Below are positions 25,302 to 33,152 of a DNA stretch of 64,000 bases, in pieces. Origin of the DNA: Nocardioides sp. 1609 (GTDB taxonomy: Bacteria; Actinomycetota; Actinomycetes; Propionibacteriales; Nocardioidaceae); assembly GCF_004522105.1 (NCBI RefSeq), contig NZ_SPUJ01000008.1:170636-234635 (forward strand). Direction: 5' to 3'. The notes under the pieces were generated by a model. It worked only from the letters and a program-made list of their open reading frames with translations. It made no database searches and had not been told where the DNA came from. A program made the translations under genes and the position numbers. Each line of letters starts with the position of its first letter. The first letter of the stretch is position 1.

Positions 25302-26078
25302 ATGGCTGCTCCCGCCCTGGTAGCCCTCGCTCACGCGAGCCGCGACTCCCGGACCACCAAGACCGTCGCCGCCCTCGTCGAGGAGGTGAGGTCCCAGCGT
25401 CCCGACCTCCGGGTCGAGCGCGCCTTCCTCGACCCCGACGCCCCCGCCGGGTCGACCGCGCGCTGGGTCCGTCCTGACTTCCAGGCCGTCGTCGACCGCC
25501 TCGTCAAGGCCGGCCACGACGAGATCGTCGTCGTCCCGCTCGTGCTGTCGGACGGCTCCGGCTCCGAGGTGGCCGGCGTCGCGGACGCCGTCCACGCCGC
25601 CACCTCGCGCCACCCCGGCCTGCAGGTGCGCGTCAGCGCCGACCTCGGCCTCGAGGCGTGCTTCCTCGAGGTGCTCGACGAGCGGCTCCGCGAGGCGCTG
25701 CGCAGCCTGCGGATCCGCGAGCTGGACGCGCTCGTGCTCGCCGCCGCCGGCTCCACCGACCCGCTCGCCAACCAGTCGGTCGCCCGCCTCGCCCGGCTCT
25801 GGGGCACCCACCACCGGCTCCCGGTCACCGCCGCGTACGCCGCCAGCGCCCCGCCGGCCACCGGCGAGGCCGTGCGCGCCTTCCGCGCCGAGGGCCGCCG
25901 GCACATCGCCGTCGCCTCGCTCTTCCTCACCCCCGGCGTCCTCACCGACCGGGCCTGCGAGCTCGCCGTGGAGGCCGGGGCCGTCGCGGTCTCCGCCCCC
26001 CTCGGCGCGCACCCCGAGATCGCTCGCGTCGTCCTGGCCCGCTACGCCGTCGGCGCCGTCGAGCTCGTCCCTGTCTGA
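25302..26078 (+). CDS. CbiX/SirB-like chelatase family protein
   Basis: A 258-residue two-lobed protein. Each lobe shows the chelatase pattern: ALVALAHASRDSRTTKTVAALVEEV at the start, EIVVVPLVLSDG, then VLAAAGSTDPLANQSVARLARLW and IAVASLFLTPGVLTDRA. The first-lobe His of the HGSR-like motif is HASR. CbiX/SirB enzymes insert Fe2+ into sirohydrochlorin to give siroheme, the cofactor of the operon's sulfite reductase, so the role fits the operon. A good ribosome binding site (GAGAGGAGG) precedes the ATG. The related cobalt chelatase function cannot be ruled out. Confidence 0.8.
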   Translation: MAAPALVALAHASRDSRTTKTVAALVEEVRSQRPDLRVERAFLDPDAPAGSTARWVRPDFQAVVDRLVKAGHDEIVVVPLVLSDGSGSEVAGVADAVHAATSRHPGLQVRVSADLGLEACFLEVLDERLREALRSLRIRELDALVLAAAGSTDPLANQSVARLARLWGTHHRLPVTAAYAASAPPATGEAVRAFRAEGRRHIAVASLFLTPGVLTDRACELAVEAGAVAVSAPLGAHPEIARVVLARYAVGAVELVPV

Positions 26079-26175
26079 TCACGACGGCCGAGGGACGGGG
26101 TCGCGACCCGCGTGTCGAGACGACTGGCCCGGCGAGGCCAGGCCGGCCCCGGCGAGTGGGGCGCGGCAGGCCTGC

Positions 26176-26254
26176 GGTTTCGTCGGCGCTCGCTGGCGCT
26201 CGCTTGCTCAACCTCCGGTGGTGGCGCTGCGGCGCTCAATTGCTCGACCCTGAA
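26176..26254. repeat. Degenerate palindrome, distant relative of the dispersed repeat
   Basis: GTTTCGTCGGCGCTCGCTGG through AACCTCCGGTGGTGGCGCTG to AATTGCTCGACC shares blocks (GCTCGCTGGCGCTCGC, CTCGACC) with the palindromic element at the right edge but lacks its GGTCTCGACTCG end. It lies in a 184-bp gap between two convergent genes and could fold back on itself. Whether it is the same element or a separate family needs sequence comparison. Confidence 0.35.
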
Positions 26255-26262
26255 GACCTCGG

Positions 26263-26643
26263 TCAGCCGACGAGCTGGTCGAGGAGACGGTCGAGCTGGA
26301 CGACCGGGTCGGTGGTGATGCCGCCGTGCACCGGACCGGGCTGGAGGACCGTGCTGCGGGGGGCCTTGAGGAAGCCGAAGCGCTGGCTCACCGGGGCCGC
26401 GCCGGCGCTGCCGGCGTCCTCGGACCCGGTGCAGACCGCGTCGACGAAGGCCAGCGCCGTGCGGAGCTGGTCGGGGTCGACGAGCGCGTCGAGGGCCCCG
26501 ATCCGGGCCGGGTCGACGCGCCAGGCCGCGCCCAGGAAGTCGGTGGCGTGGCAGTAGAGGACGACACCGACGTTGAGGAACTCCTCCCGGTCGACGCGGG
26601 GCACGCAGCGCAGCGCGACGTACTGGTAGGCGTGCCCGCTCAT
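26263..26643 (-). CDS. DUF3037 protein
   Basis: A 126-residue protein of the DUF3037 type: GHAYQYVALRCVPRVDREEFLNVGVVLYC, then a Pro/Asp/Glu-rich middle and the ending DPVVQLDRLLDQLVG. The N-terminal RxVPRxxREEFxNVGV pattern is the family hallmark. It is known to occur next to HipA-like kinases. Here the ATG overlaps the kinase stop (ATGA), so the two are translationally coupled. Function is not established; the pairing suggests a partner or antitoxin-like role, which is inference. Confidence 0.78.
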   Translation of the reverse strand: MSGHAYQYVALRCVPRVDREEFLNVGVVLYCHATDFLGAAWRVDPARIGALDALVDPDQLRTALAFVDAVCTGSEDAGSAGAAPVSQRFGFLKAPRSTVLQPGPVHGGITTDPVVQLDRLLDQLVG

Positions 26644-27422
26644 GGCGTCCCGCCGGGCAGCCACTGACGGGTCCCGAGGCGGGCGGTGAGGAAGCGCAGG
26701 TACGCCGCGCGCAGCTCGTCGGCGGTCTCCGCGCCCGGGACCGGCTCGAGCCAGGTGTCCGGGACCAGCTCGACCACCTCGGCCAGCAGGTCCGGCGTCA
26801 CCAGCGCGCTGAGCTCGGCGTCGATCGCGGTGAGGTCGCCCGCGCGGCGGCGCAGCACGTGGTCGCCGGCGTCCCACGGCTGACCGGCGAAGCGGACGGG
26901 GTCGGAGACGCCGTTCGACCACCCGTGGTGGAAGTAGAGCGAGGCGCCGTGGTCGATCACCCAGAGCTCGTCACCCCACAGCAGCAGGTTGGGGTTGCGC
27001 CAGGAGCGGTCGACGTTGGCGCAGAACGCGTCCAACCAGACCACCCGGGCCGCCACCTCCGACGACGTGGAGGCCTCGCCGTCGAAGCCGAACGAGCCGG
27101 GCAGGAAGTCGATGCCGAGGTTGAGGCCGAGACTCGCGGTGAGCAGGTCCTGCACCTCCTCGTCGGCCTCGTAGCGGGCGATGTCGGCGACCAGGTCGAG
27201 GACGACCTGGACCGGGGTGTTGAGGCCGATGCGGCGGGCCAGCTCGCCGACGATCACCTCGGCGACCAGCACCCGCGGACCCTGACCGGCGCCCCGGAAC
27301 TTGCAGACGTAGGTGCCGAGGTCGTCGCCCTCGACGATGCCGGGCATGCTGCCGCCCTCGCGCAGCGGCGTGACGTAGCGCGTCACCGCCACCGACGCCA
27401 GGCCGGACCGGTCTCGGCTCAC
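26640..27422 (-). CDS. HipA-like kinase domain protein
   Basis: A 260-residue protein of the single-domain HipA-like type. It contains YVCKFRGAGQGPRVLVAEVIVGELARRIGLNTP (nucleotide-binding lobe with Lys), WLDAFCANVDRSWRNPNLLLWGDELWVIDHGASLYFHHGW (a catalytic-loop-like N.D..NPN and a DxG-like DHG metal site). It is much shorter than classical HipA toxins and has no HipB partner. Start GTG 27422 overlaps the preceding PPK2 stop (GTGA). The substrate is unknown; HipA toxins phosphorylate glutamyl-tRNA synthetase, but that cannot be assumed here. Confidence 0.75.
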   Translation of the reverse strand: MSRDRSGLASVAVTRYVTPLREGGSMPGIVEGDDLGTYVCKFRGAGQGPRVLVAEVIVGELARRIGLNTPVQVVLDLVADIARYEADEEVQDLLTASLGLNLGIDFLPGSFGFDGEASTSSEVAARVVWLDAFCANVDRSWRNPNLLLWGDELWVIDHGASLYFHHGWSNGVSDPVRFAGQPWDAGDHVLRRRAGDLTAIDAELSALVTPDLLAEVVELVPDTWLEPVPGAETADELRAAYLRFLTARLGTRQWLPGGTP

Positions 27423-28264
27423 GCGATCGGCGCCTCGTCGACGAGCCGGCCCCGCTGCTCGGCGATGTCGAAGTCGGCGGCCGGCCACTGCGGGTCGAGC
27501 CCGCGCAGGGCCTCCAGCAGCAGGGTGCCGATGGCGAGGTTGCGGAACCACTTCTTGTCGGCCGGGACGACGTGCCACGGCGCGGCCTCGGTGTGGGTGC
27601 GCTCGAGGGCCACCTGGTAGGCCTCGCGGTACTGCGGCCACTGCGTCCGCTCGTCGATGTCGCCCGGGTTGAACTTCCAGTGCTTCGTCGGGTCGTCGAG
27701 CCGGGCCAGGAGCCGCTCCTTCTGCTCAGCCGCCGAGATGTGCAGCATGCACTTGACGACGGTGGTGCCGCCGTCGACGAGCCGCTGCTCGAACTCGTTG
27801 ATGGCGGTGTAGCGGCGCTCGAGCTCCTCGGGCGTCGCCAGCGACCGCACCCGGGCGATCAGCACGTCCTCGTAGTGCGACCGGTCGAAGACACCGAGGA
27901 TGCCGGCCTCCGGGAGCGCCCGCTCGATGCGCCACAGGAAGTCGTGGGCCCGCTCCTCCTCGGTCGGCGCCTTGAACGACGTGATCCGCACGCCCTGCGG
28001 GTCGACCAGCCCCACCGTGTGGCGCAGGGTGCCGCCCTTCCCCGAGGTGTCCATCCCCTGCAGCACGAGCAGGACGCTGCGCCGGCCGCCGGACTTGCCC
28101 TCGGCGAACAGCCGCTCCTGCAGCTCGGCGAGCTCGGCGCCCATCGCGGCCAGGGCGGCCTCGCCGTCGGCCTTCCGGCCCTCGAAGCCGGGGGCGGCGT
28201 CGGTCTCGATCGAGGTCAGGTCGACCGGACCAGGGCGGAGTCGGACGGCGGCGCTGATGCTCAT
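27419..28264 (-). CDS. Polyphosphate kinase 2 family protein
   Basis: A 281-residue P-loop kinase of the PPK2 group, which transfers phosphate between polyphosphate and nucleotides. Walker A is VLQGMDTSGKGGTL with Lys76; the lid region is FDRSHYEDVLIARV; WKFNPGDIDERTQWPQYREAY is the conserved downstream block. Class (I, II or III; NDP- or NMP-specific) is not decided by the motifs, though a short single-domain enzyme fits class I/III. Start ATG 28264 (MSISAAVRL); an upstream extension of the frame overlaps the neighbouring gene and is not used. It is the first gene of a three-gene coupled unit with HipA-like and DUF3037 genes. Confidence 0.88.
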   Translation of the reverse strand: MSISAAVRLRPGPVDLTSIETDAAPGFEGRKADGEAALAAMGAELAELQERLFAEGKSGGRRSVLLVLQGMDTSGKGGTLRHTVGLVDPQGVRITSFKAPTEEERAHDFLWRIERALPEAGILGVFDRSHYEDVLIARVRSLATPEELERRYTAINEFEQRLVDGGTTVVKCMLHISAAEQKERLLARLDDPTKHWKFNPGDIDERTQWPQYREAYQVALERTHTEAAPWHVVPADKKWFRNLAIGTLLLEALRGLDPQWPAADFDIAEQRGRLVDEAPIA

Positions 28265-28274
28265 GGCCCCCACC

Positions 28275-28997
28275 CTAGGGAGGATCGTCGTCGCTGCCGA
28301 GCACCAACCCGACGTCGAGGGTGCACCCGACGACGGTCGTGACCGTGCCGTCCTCCTGCGGCTCGTCGAACCAGAGGCCCTCGACGAAACCGAGCTTGGC
28401 CAGCACCCGCAGCGAGGCCCGGTTGCGGTGGTCGGGCGCGGCGAAGAACGCCGCGACCTCGGGATACCGCGCGCGGGCGTGCACGGCCCAGGCCCACAGG
28501 CAGCGGGTCCCGACGCCGCGACCGACCCGGTCGGGTTCGCCGACGAGGTAGTCCACCCCCACCGCCGCCGGGTCCGGCGTGAGCAGGGCGTACTCCGGGT
28601 GGTCGCTGATCCGGTAGTCCTGGACCAGCCCGACCGAGCGCCCGTTGACCTCCCACACCCACATCCGCGTCGGCTCGTCGCCCGCGATCGCCGGCAGGTA
28701 CCGCTCCCGCACCGCGGCGGGCGTCGCCGGCCCGTCGCCGGCCCACCACCGGCGCACGTGCGGCGCCGACCGCCACCGCACGACGTCCGGCAGGTCGCCG
28801 TGGACCATCGGCCGGACGGCGACGCGGAGGTCGACGTCGACGACGAAGTGCTTGAGCGGGCCGGAGAGGTCGACCGCGACCGGGTCGACGACGGCGTCCG
28901 GCACCAGTCGGCGGGCGGTCGTGAGCCACGCCTCCCCCGCCGGCACCACACCACGCCGGACGGCACCCGCCGTCGTGACCGCGACCTCGACCGGCAC
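28275..28997 (-). CDS. GNAT-family acetyltransferase (AAC(6')-like)
   Basis: A GNAT protein of about 240 residues. The catalytic half has VRPMVHGDLPDVVRWRSAPHVRRWW, then VGVDYLVGEPDRVGRGVGTRCLWAW (the acetyl-CoA P-loop RGVGT) and NRASLRVLAKLGFVEG, as in AAC(6')-like and siderophore-type acetyltransferases. A preceding region of about 80 residues has no clear family. The start is uncertain. GTG 28997 lies 12 bases past the previous gene's stop; an ATG at 29060 would overlap that gene by 52 bases and add an Arg-rich stretch that looks like out-of-frame sequence. Resistance cannot be inferred. Confidence 0.7.
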   Translation of the reverse strand: MPVEVAVTTAGAVRRGVVPAGEAWLTTARRLVPDAVVDPVAVDLSGPLKHFVVDVDLRVAVRPMVHGDLPDVVRWRSAPHVRRWWAGDGPATPAAVRERYLPAIAGDEPTRMWVWEVNGRSVGLVQDYRISDHPEYALLTPDPAAVGVDYLVGEPDRVGRGVGTRCLWAWAVHARARYPEVAAFFAAPDHRNRASLRVLAKLGFVEGLWFDEPQEDGTVTTVVGCTLDVGLVLGSDDDPP

Positions 28998-29008
28998 GTC
29001 GGGCTCGA

Positions 29009-29503
29009 TCAGTGCGCGAGACCGCCGCGGCGGTCGACGATCGGCCCGTCGACGGACCACGGGAAGTCGATCCAGCGGTCGGTGCGCCGCCAGACGTAGT
29101 CGGCGTTGACGATGGTCTGCGGCTTCTCGTAGATCACCGCGATCCGTGCGTCCGCCACGTGGTCGGCGGTGAAGGCCCGCACGTGCTCCAGCGTGCGACC
29201 GCTGTCGCTGACGTCGTCGGCGATGAGCACCTTGAGTCCCGACAGGTCGATCGCCGCCGGGGTCGGCGGCAGCATGATCGGCACCGCCAGGCGCTGGTCG
29301 ATTCCGGTGTAGAACTCGACGTTGACCGCCGACAGGTTCTTGACGTCGAGCGCGTAGCCGAGACCCATGGCCAGGCCGAGGCCGCCGCGGGCGATCGCCA
29401 GGACGAGGTCCGGCTCGTAGCCGGAGTCGACGACCTGCTGGGCGAGGTCGCGCACGGCCTCACCGAACAGGGGGTAGGTCAGGGTCTCGCGCTCCACGCT
29501 CAC
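29009..29503 (-). CDS. Phosphoribosyltransferase family protein
   Basis: A 164-residue type I phosphoribosyltransferase. The PRPP-binding loop is VLIADDVSDSGRTL (about residues 92-105), and the N terminus contains LVLAIARGGLGLAMGLGYALDV, the conserved dipeptide/loop region that binds pyrophosphate. It ends IVDRRGGLAH. The pattern resembles xanthine/hypoxanthine-type and archaeal-like PRTases; the purine or pyrimidine substrate is not clear. It is close to, and codirectional with, the GNAT gene after it. Confidence 0.83.
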   Translation of the reverse strand: MSVERETLTYPLFGEAVRDLAQQVVDSGYEPDLVLAIARGGLGLAMGLGYALDVKNLSAVNVEFYTGIDQRLAVPIMLPPTPAAIDLSGLKVLIADDVSDSGRTLEHVRAFTADHVADARIAVIYEKPQTIVNADYVWRRTDRWIDFPWSVDGPIVDRRGGLAH

Positions 29504-29560
29504 GCCGACGAGTGTGGCGGGTGCGGCGCCCCACCGGTAGGCCGGTCCGCCGGACGGCGC

Positions 29561-30256
29561 CTACTCGTCGCCGGAGACGTCGCCGAGGACGTCGTCGTCG
29601 CGGCCGGCGGCGGCCAGCTCGTCGCGGACGACGGCGTGGGCGAGACCCGCGCCGTAGCCCTTGCGGGCCAGCATGCCGACCAGGCGCCGGGTCGCGGTGA
29701 CGTCGTCGACCCGGCTCAGGGAGCGCAGCTTCCTGCGCACCAGGGCACGGGCCGCCTCCTCCTCGTCGGACGGATCGACCTCGTCGAGCGCGTCGCGGAC
29801 CACCTCGTCGTCGATGCCCTTGCGTCGCAGCTCCTGCGCGAGGGCCCGCCGGGCCAGCCCCTTGGCCGACTGCCGCCCGCTGATCCACATCCGCGCGAAC
29901 GCCGCGTCGTCGATCAGGCCGATCTCCTCGAACCGGTCGAGCATCCGGACGGCGACGTCGTCGGGCACGCCCTTGCCGGCCAGCTTGCCGGCCAGCTCGT
30001 GGCGCGACCGCGCCCGTCCGGTCAGCTGGTCGAGCAGGATCGTGCGGGCCACCGACTCGGGGTCGGCGTCCGGGCCGAGGGCCTTCGTGTCGGTCGAGGC
30101 GCCGCCACCTCGGCGGCCGGCGCCACCGCGACGGCTCGAGGGCCTCGTGCCGGCCACCGGCGTGCCGTCCTCGGCCTCCGGCCGGCCGCCTGCTGCCTGC
30201 CGGGTCCAGGCGGCAACGCCCTGGTGGACGTCGCCGCGCCAGGACTCAGAAGTCAT
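29561..30256 (-). CDS. recX: Regulatory protein RecX
   Basis: A 231-residue RecX with an N-terminal Gly/Arg-rich extension of about 65 residues and the three-repeat helical core: ARTILLDQLTGRARSRHELAGKLAGKGVP, DDAAFARMWISGRQSAKGLARRALAQELRRKGI, and RALVRRKLRSLSRVDDVTATRRLVGMLARKGY. RecX binds RecA filaments and limits their growth. It overlaps the recA stop by 11 bases and so is translationally coupled to recA, the standard arrangement. Confidence 0.92.
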   Translation of the reverse strand: MTSESWRGDVHQGVAAWTRQAAGGRPEAEDGTPVAGTRPSSRRGGAGRRGGGASTDTKALGPDADPESVARTILLDQLTGRARSRHELAGKLAGKGVPDDVAVRMLDRFEEIGLIDDAAFARMWISGRQSAKGLARRALAQELRRKGIDDEVVRDALDEVDPSDEEEAARALVRRKLRSLSRVDDVTATRRLVGMLARKGYGAGLAHAVVRDELAAAGRDDDVLGDVSGDE

Positions 30257-31313
30257 TGACGCCGATGGGGGTGTCGGTGAGGTCGTCGACCTTGTCGTCG
30301 GCCTTGTCGCCGTCGACGGTGGGGCCGACGCCGAGCTTCTCGAGGATCTTCTTCTCGAGCTCGTTGGCGAGGTCGGGGTTGTCCTTGAGGAAGGTGCGGG
30401 CGTTCTCCTTGCCCTGGCCGAGCTGGTCGCCGTCGTAGGTGTACCAGGCGCCGGCCTTGCGGATGATGCCCGCCTCGACGCCGACGTCGATCAGGCCGCC
30501 CTCGCGGCTGATGCCCTTGCCGTACATGATGTCGAACTCGGCCTGCTTGAACGGCGGGGCGACCTTGTTCTTGACGACCTTGACCCGGGTGCGGTTGCCG
30601 ACCATGTCGGTGCCGTCCTTGAGCGTCTCGATGCGGCGCACGTCGAGGCGGATCGAGGAGTAGAACTTCAGCGCGCGACCACCGGTGGTGGTCTCCGGCG
30701 AGCCGAACATCACGCCGATCTTCTCGCGCAGCTGGTTGATGAAGATGGCGGTGGTCCCGGAGTTGTTGAGCGCACCGGTCATCTTGCGCAGCGCCTGGCT
30801 CATCAGGCGGGCCTGCAGGCCGACGTGGCTGTCGCCCATCTCGCCCTCGATCTCGGCGCGCGGCACGAGCGCGGCGACGGAGTCGATGACGATGAGGTCG
30901 AGGGCGCCGGAGCGGATCAGCATGTCGGCGATCTCGAGCGCCTGCTCACCGGAGTCGGGCTGGGAGACCAGGAGGGCGTCGGTGTCGACGCCGAGGTTCT
31001 TGGCGTAGTCGGGGTCGAGCGCGTGCTCGGCGTCGATGAAGGCCACGATGCCGCCGGCGGCCTGGGCGTTGGCGACGGCGTGCAGCGCCACCGTCGTCTT
31101 TCCGGAGGACTCCGGGCCGTAGATCTCCACGACGCGACCGCGCGGGAGGCCACCGAGGCCGAGCGCGACGTCGAGGGCGATCGATCCGGTCGGGATGATC
31201 TCCAGAGGGGCGCGCGTCTCGTCGCCGAGGCGCATCACCGAGCCCTTGCCGAACTGCTTCTCGATGTTGAGCAGTGCAGTGTCGAGGGCCTTGTCGCGGT
31301 CTCCACCAGCCAT
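30246..31313 (-). CDS. recA: Recombinase RecA
   Basis: A 355-residue RecA, the strand-exchange protein of homologous recombination and the activator of LexA self-cleavage. Seen: IPTGSIALDVALGLGGLPRGR, Walker A GPESSGKTT, Walker B LIVIDSVAAL, the L1 and L2 regions (GEMGDSHVGLQARLMSQALRK; FINQLREKIGVMFGSPETTTGG), and a C-terminal acidic tail. No intein is present; the coding frame is continuous. Upstream are a PafBC-type promoter element and, farther away, a LexA box. The gene is the head of a recA-recX pair. Confidence 0.97.
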   Translation of the reverse strand: MAGGDRDKALDTALLNIEKQFGKGSVMRLGDETRAPLEIIPTGSIALDVALGLGGLPRGRVVEIYGPESSGKTTVALHAVANAQAAGGIVAFIDAEHALDPDYAKNLGVDTDALLVSQPDSGEQALEIADMLIRSGALDLIVIDSVAALVPRAEIEGEMGDSHVGLQARLMSQALRKMTGALNNSGTTAIFINQLREKIGVMFGSPETTTGGRALKFYSSIRLDVRRIETLKDGTDMVGNRTRVKVVKNKVAPPFKQAEFDIMYGKGISREGGLIDVGVEAGIIRKAGAWYTYDGDQLGQGKENARTFLKDNPDLANELEKKILEKLGVGPTVDGDKADDKVDDLTDTPIGVNDF

Positions 31314-31356
31314 GGTGTTACTTCCTTGTCAGTCGTCGGGTTGCAGGCACATCGAC

Positions 31357-31381
31357 GACGCTAGAGGGAGCCACCGACAAC
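31357..31381 (-). promoter_or_regulatory. PafBC-type (RecA-NDp) promoter element upstream of recA
   Basis: On the coding strand, TTGTCGGTGGCTCCCTCTAG followed by CGTC. It agrees with the published actinobacterial RecA-NDp motif (TTGTCRGTGG ... CTANNGTC) at nearly every fixed position. Its downstream half contains a TAGCGT -10-like hexamer, which would start transcription about 37 bases before the recA ATG. PafBC is the main LexA-independent activator of DNA-damage genes in actinobacteria, so damage-induced recA expression is expected. Confidence 0.7.
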
Positions 31382-31454
31382 GCCTGGTCAGCGCTGCCGT
31401 GCCTGTGGAGAACCTCGCTCCGCGTCGTGCCTGTGGAGAAAACCTAGCGCAGGT

Positions 31455-31470
31455 TCGAACAGGTGTTCGG
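31455..31470. promoter_or_regulatory. LexA-binding SOS box upstream of recA
   Basis: TCGAACAGGTGTTCGG matches the actinobacterial SOS box TCGAAC-N4-GTTCGA at all but the last base, and is a near-perfect palindrome. It lies about 140 bp upstream of the recA start, beyond the PafBC element. The two-promoter layout recalls the mycobacterial recA region, with a proximal damage promoter and a distal LexA-controlled one. Confidence 0.8.
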
Positions 31471-31531
31471 CACGCGCCTCCAGCGTGTCGCGATGCGTCG
31501 CGGCGTGTCGTGTCGCGGGGACGGCGGCGGC

Positions 31532-32329
31532 TCAGCCCGGGACGTCGTAGGTGAGCGCGACGTCGTCGGCCCAGCTCGAGCACGAGCAGCCGGTCGGGTC
31601 GGGCAGCTGCGCGATCGCGGTCGAGAGCAGGCCGGTCAGCCGCGCGAGGTTCTCCCGGAAGCGGGCGAAGACCTCCTCCTGCCCGACCCCTCCTCCGCTC
31701 TCGGCACCGGCGTCCATGTCGGTGACCAGGGCGATCGAGGCGTAGCACAGGCGCATCTCGCGGGCCAGCGCCGCCTCGGGTGCGCCGGTCATGTTGATCA
31801 GGCTCCAGCCCTGGTCGGCGTAGTGCCGGGACTCGGCGCGCGTGGAGAACCGGGGACCCTCGACGACGACCATCGTGGCGCCGGCCCGCACGTCCGGGGC
31901 CGCCGTGGCGAGCGCCGCCGAGACGCCGGCGCAGTACGGGTCGGCGAAGGGCAGGTGCACGGCGCCGCGCTCGACGTACGAGCCGACCCGGCGGAAGGTC
32001 CGGTCGACCAGCTGGTCGGGGACGACGACGTCGCCCGGCGCGACGTCGGTGCCGAGCCCGCCGACCGCGCACGGGGCGAGGATCTGGCGGACGCCGAGCG
32101 AGCGCAGCGCCCAGAGGTTGGCGCGGTAGGGGATGGCGTGCGGCGGGTGCTCGTGGTGCGGCCCGTGCCGCGGCAGGAACGCCACCCGACGGCCGGCCAC
32201 CTCACCCACCGAGACCGGGCCCGACGGGTCGCCGTACGGCGTGGTGACGACGTGCTCGACCGGGTCGTCGAGGAAGGAGTAGAAGCCGGAGCCGCCGATC
32301 ACGGCGACGTCCGCGCGTGCGCCCGTCAT
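31532..32329 (-). CDS. Methylthioadenosine phosphorylase-like enzyme
   Basis: A 265-residue PNP/MTAP-family protein. Seen: the phosphate-binding VIGGSGFYSFL, LPRHGPHHEHPPHAIPYRANLWALRSLGV, the ribose/phosphate motif GPRFSTRAESRHYADQGWSLINMTGAPEAALAREM, and VTDMDAG. It cleaves 5'-methylthioadenosine (or a related nucleoside) with phosphate, the first step of methionine salvage or adenine recovery. The NMTGAPEAALAREM motif and His-rich HHEHPPH are typical of MTAP-type enzymes, and sequences of this group include methylthioinosine phosphorylases, so the base specificity is open. It overlaps the DUF3046 stop (ATGA). Confidence 0.82.
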   Translation of the reverse strand: MTGARADVAVIGGSGFYSFLDDPVEHVVTTPYGDPSGPVSVGEVAGRRVAFLPRHGPHHEHPPHAIPYRANLWALRSLGVRQILAPCAVGGLGTDVAPGDVVVPDQLVDRTFRRVGSYVERGAVHLPFADPYCAGVSAALATAAPDVRAGATMVVVEGPRFSTRAESRHYADQGWSLINMTGAPEAALAREMRLCYASIALVTDMDAGAESGGGVGQEEVFARFRENLARLTGLLSTAIAQLPDPTGCSCSSWADDVALTYDVPG

Positions 32330-32520
32330 CGCTTCGTGGCCGGCAGCTCGAGGGCCCGCCAGACCGCGGCCCACACCTGCTTCGGCGGGACGCCGGCGTC
32401 CAGCGCCTCCTGGGCGGTGCGCCGGTCGAGGTCGGCGAGCACGACCTGGTCGGCCCAGGTGCGGTGGTAGACGTCTCCGAGGGCGTCGGACATGCGCGCC
32501 CAGAACTCGGTGTGCCTCAC
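32326..32520 (-). CDS. DUF3046 protein
   Basis: A 64-residue protein, MRHTEFWARMSDALGDVYHRTWADQV... then LADLDRRTAQEALDAGVPPKQVWAAVWRALELP, with the GTG start read as Met. This is the DUF3046 pattern, a small family known in actinobacteria close to recA-recX, as it is here. The VPPKQVWAAVWRALE segment is an amphipathic helix. Function is unknown. It is translationally coupled (ATGA) to the MTAP-like gene. Confidence 0.85.
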   Translation of the reverse strand: MRHTEFWARMSDALGDVYHRTWADQVVLADLDRRTAQEALDAGVPPKQVWAAVWRALELPATKR

Positions 32521-32551
32521 GCGGACCCACGGTACGCGGCGACCGGTGGGC

Positions 32552-33082
32552 TCAGCGCACGTCCCACGAGTGGTGGACGACGTCGTGCAGGTGGTAGCGC
32601 GCGATCGAGTCGACGGTGAAGGCGCTGCCGTCGCTGCGGAAGCCGGTCCGGTCGAGGGCCGCGGCCGGCACGCCGTCGTACAGCGCGGCGACGGCGTCCG
32701 CGGCGGCGAGCAGCTCGGACCGGACGACGGCGGGGTCGGCCTGGTCGTAGCGGCTCTCGACGGCGGTGGCGTCCTGGTCCCAGCCGGCGAAGTGCGGACC
32801 GTCCTGGTCGAGCATGCTGCGCACCCGCTCCGCGAACAGCCGGTGGACGTCGCGCACGTGGCAGGCGTACTCGGTGACCGACCACACGTCCGGCCGCGGG
32901 CGGGCCGACGGGTCCGGCCCGTCGAGGACGACGGCCCACGTCGCGGCATCGGCGCGGATCGCGTCGCCGACCCGGGCGACGTCGACGTCGGCGGCCACGA
33001 AGCCGCACTCGGGGCACGGGGTGTCGAGCACCCAGGTCCAGTCCTTGGCGTCGGGGACGATCGGTGCTGGGGCGTCGGGCAT
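32552..33082 (-). CDS. DinB-superfamily protein
   Basis: A 176-residue protein with the DinB/maleylpyruvate isomerase four-helix pattern: VWSVTEYACHVRDVHRLFAERVRSML, YDQADPAVVRSELLAAADAVAALYDG, and the ending ARYHLHDVVHHSWDVR. The three metal-type histidines (in CHVRDVH and HDVVHH) are present. An N-terminal CPECG may bind a metal or be structural. DinB-type proteins often act in thiol metabolism (mycothiol or bacillithiol-dependent), but no substrate is indicated. Confidence 0.78.
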   Translation of the reverse strand: MPDAPAPIVPDAKDWTWVLDTPCPECGFVAADVDVARVGDAIRADAATWAVVLDGPDPSARPRPDVWSVTEYACHVRDVHRLFAERVRSMLDQDGPHFAGWDQDATAVESRYDQADPAVVRSELLAAADAVAALYDGVPAAALDRTGFRSDGSAFTVDSIARYHLHDVVHHSWDVR

Positions 33083-33152
33083 GGTCCGAAGTCTGGCAGC
33101 GGCGCGGCTCCCCCGCGCTCGACCTCCCGCCAGAGTCCGTCAGGATTCGGCC

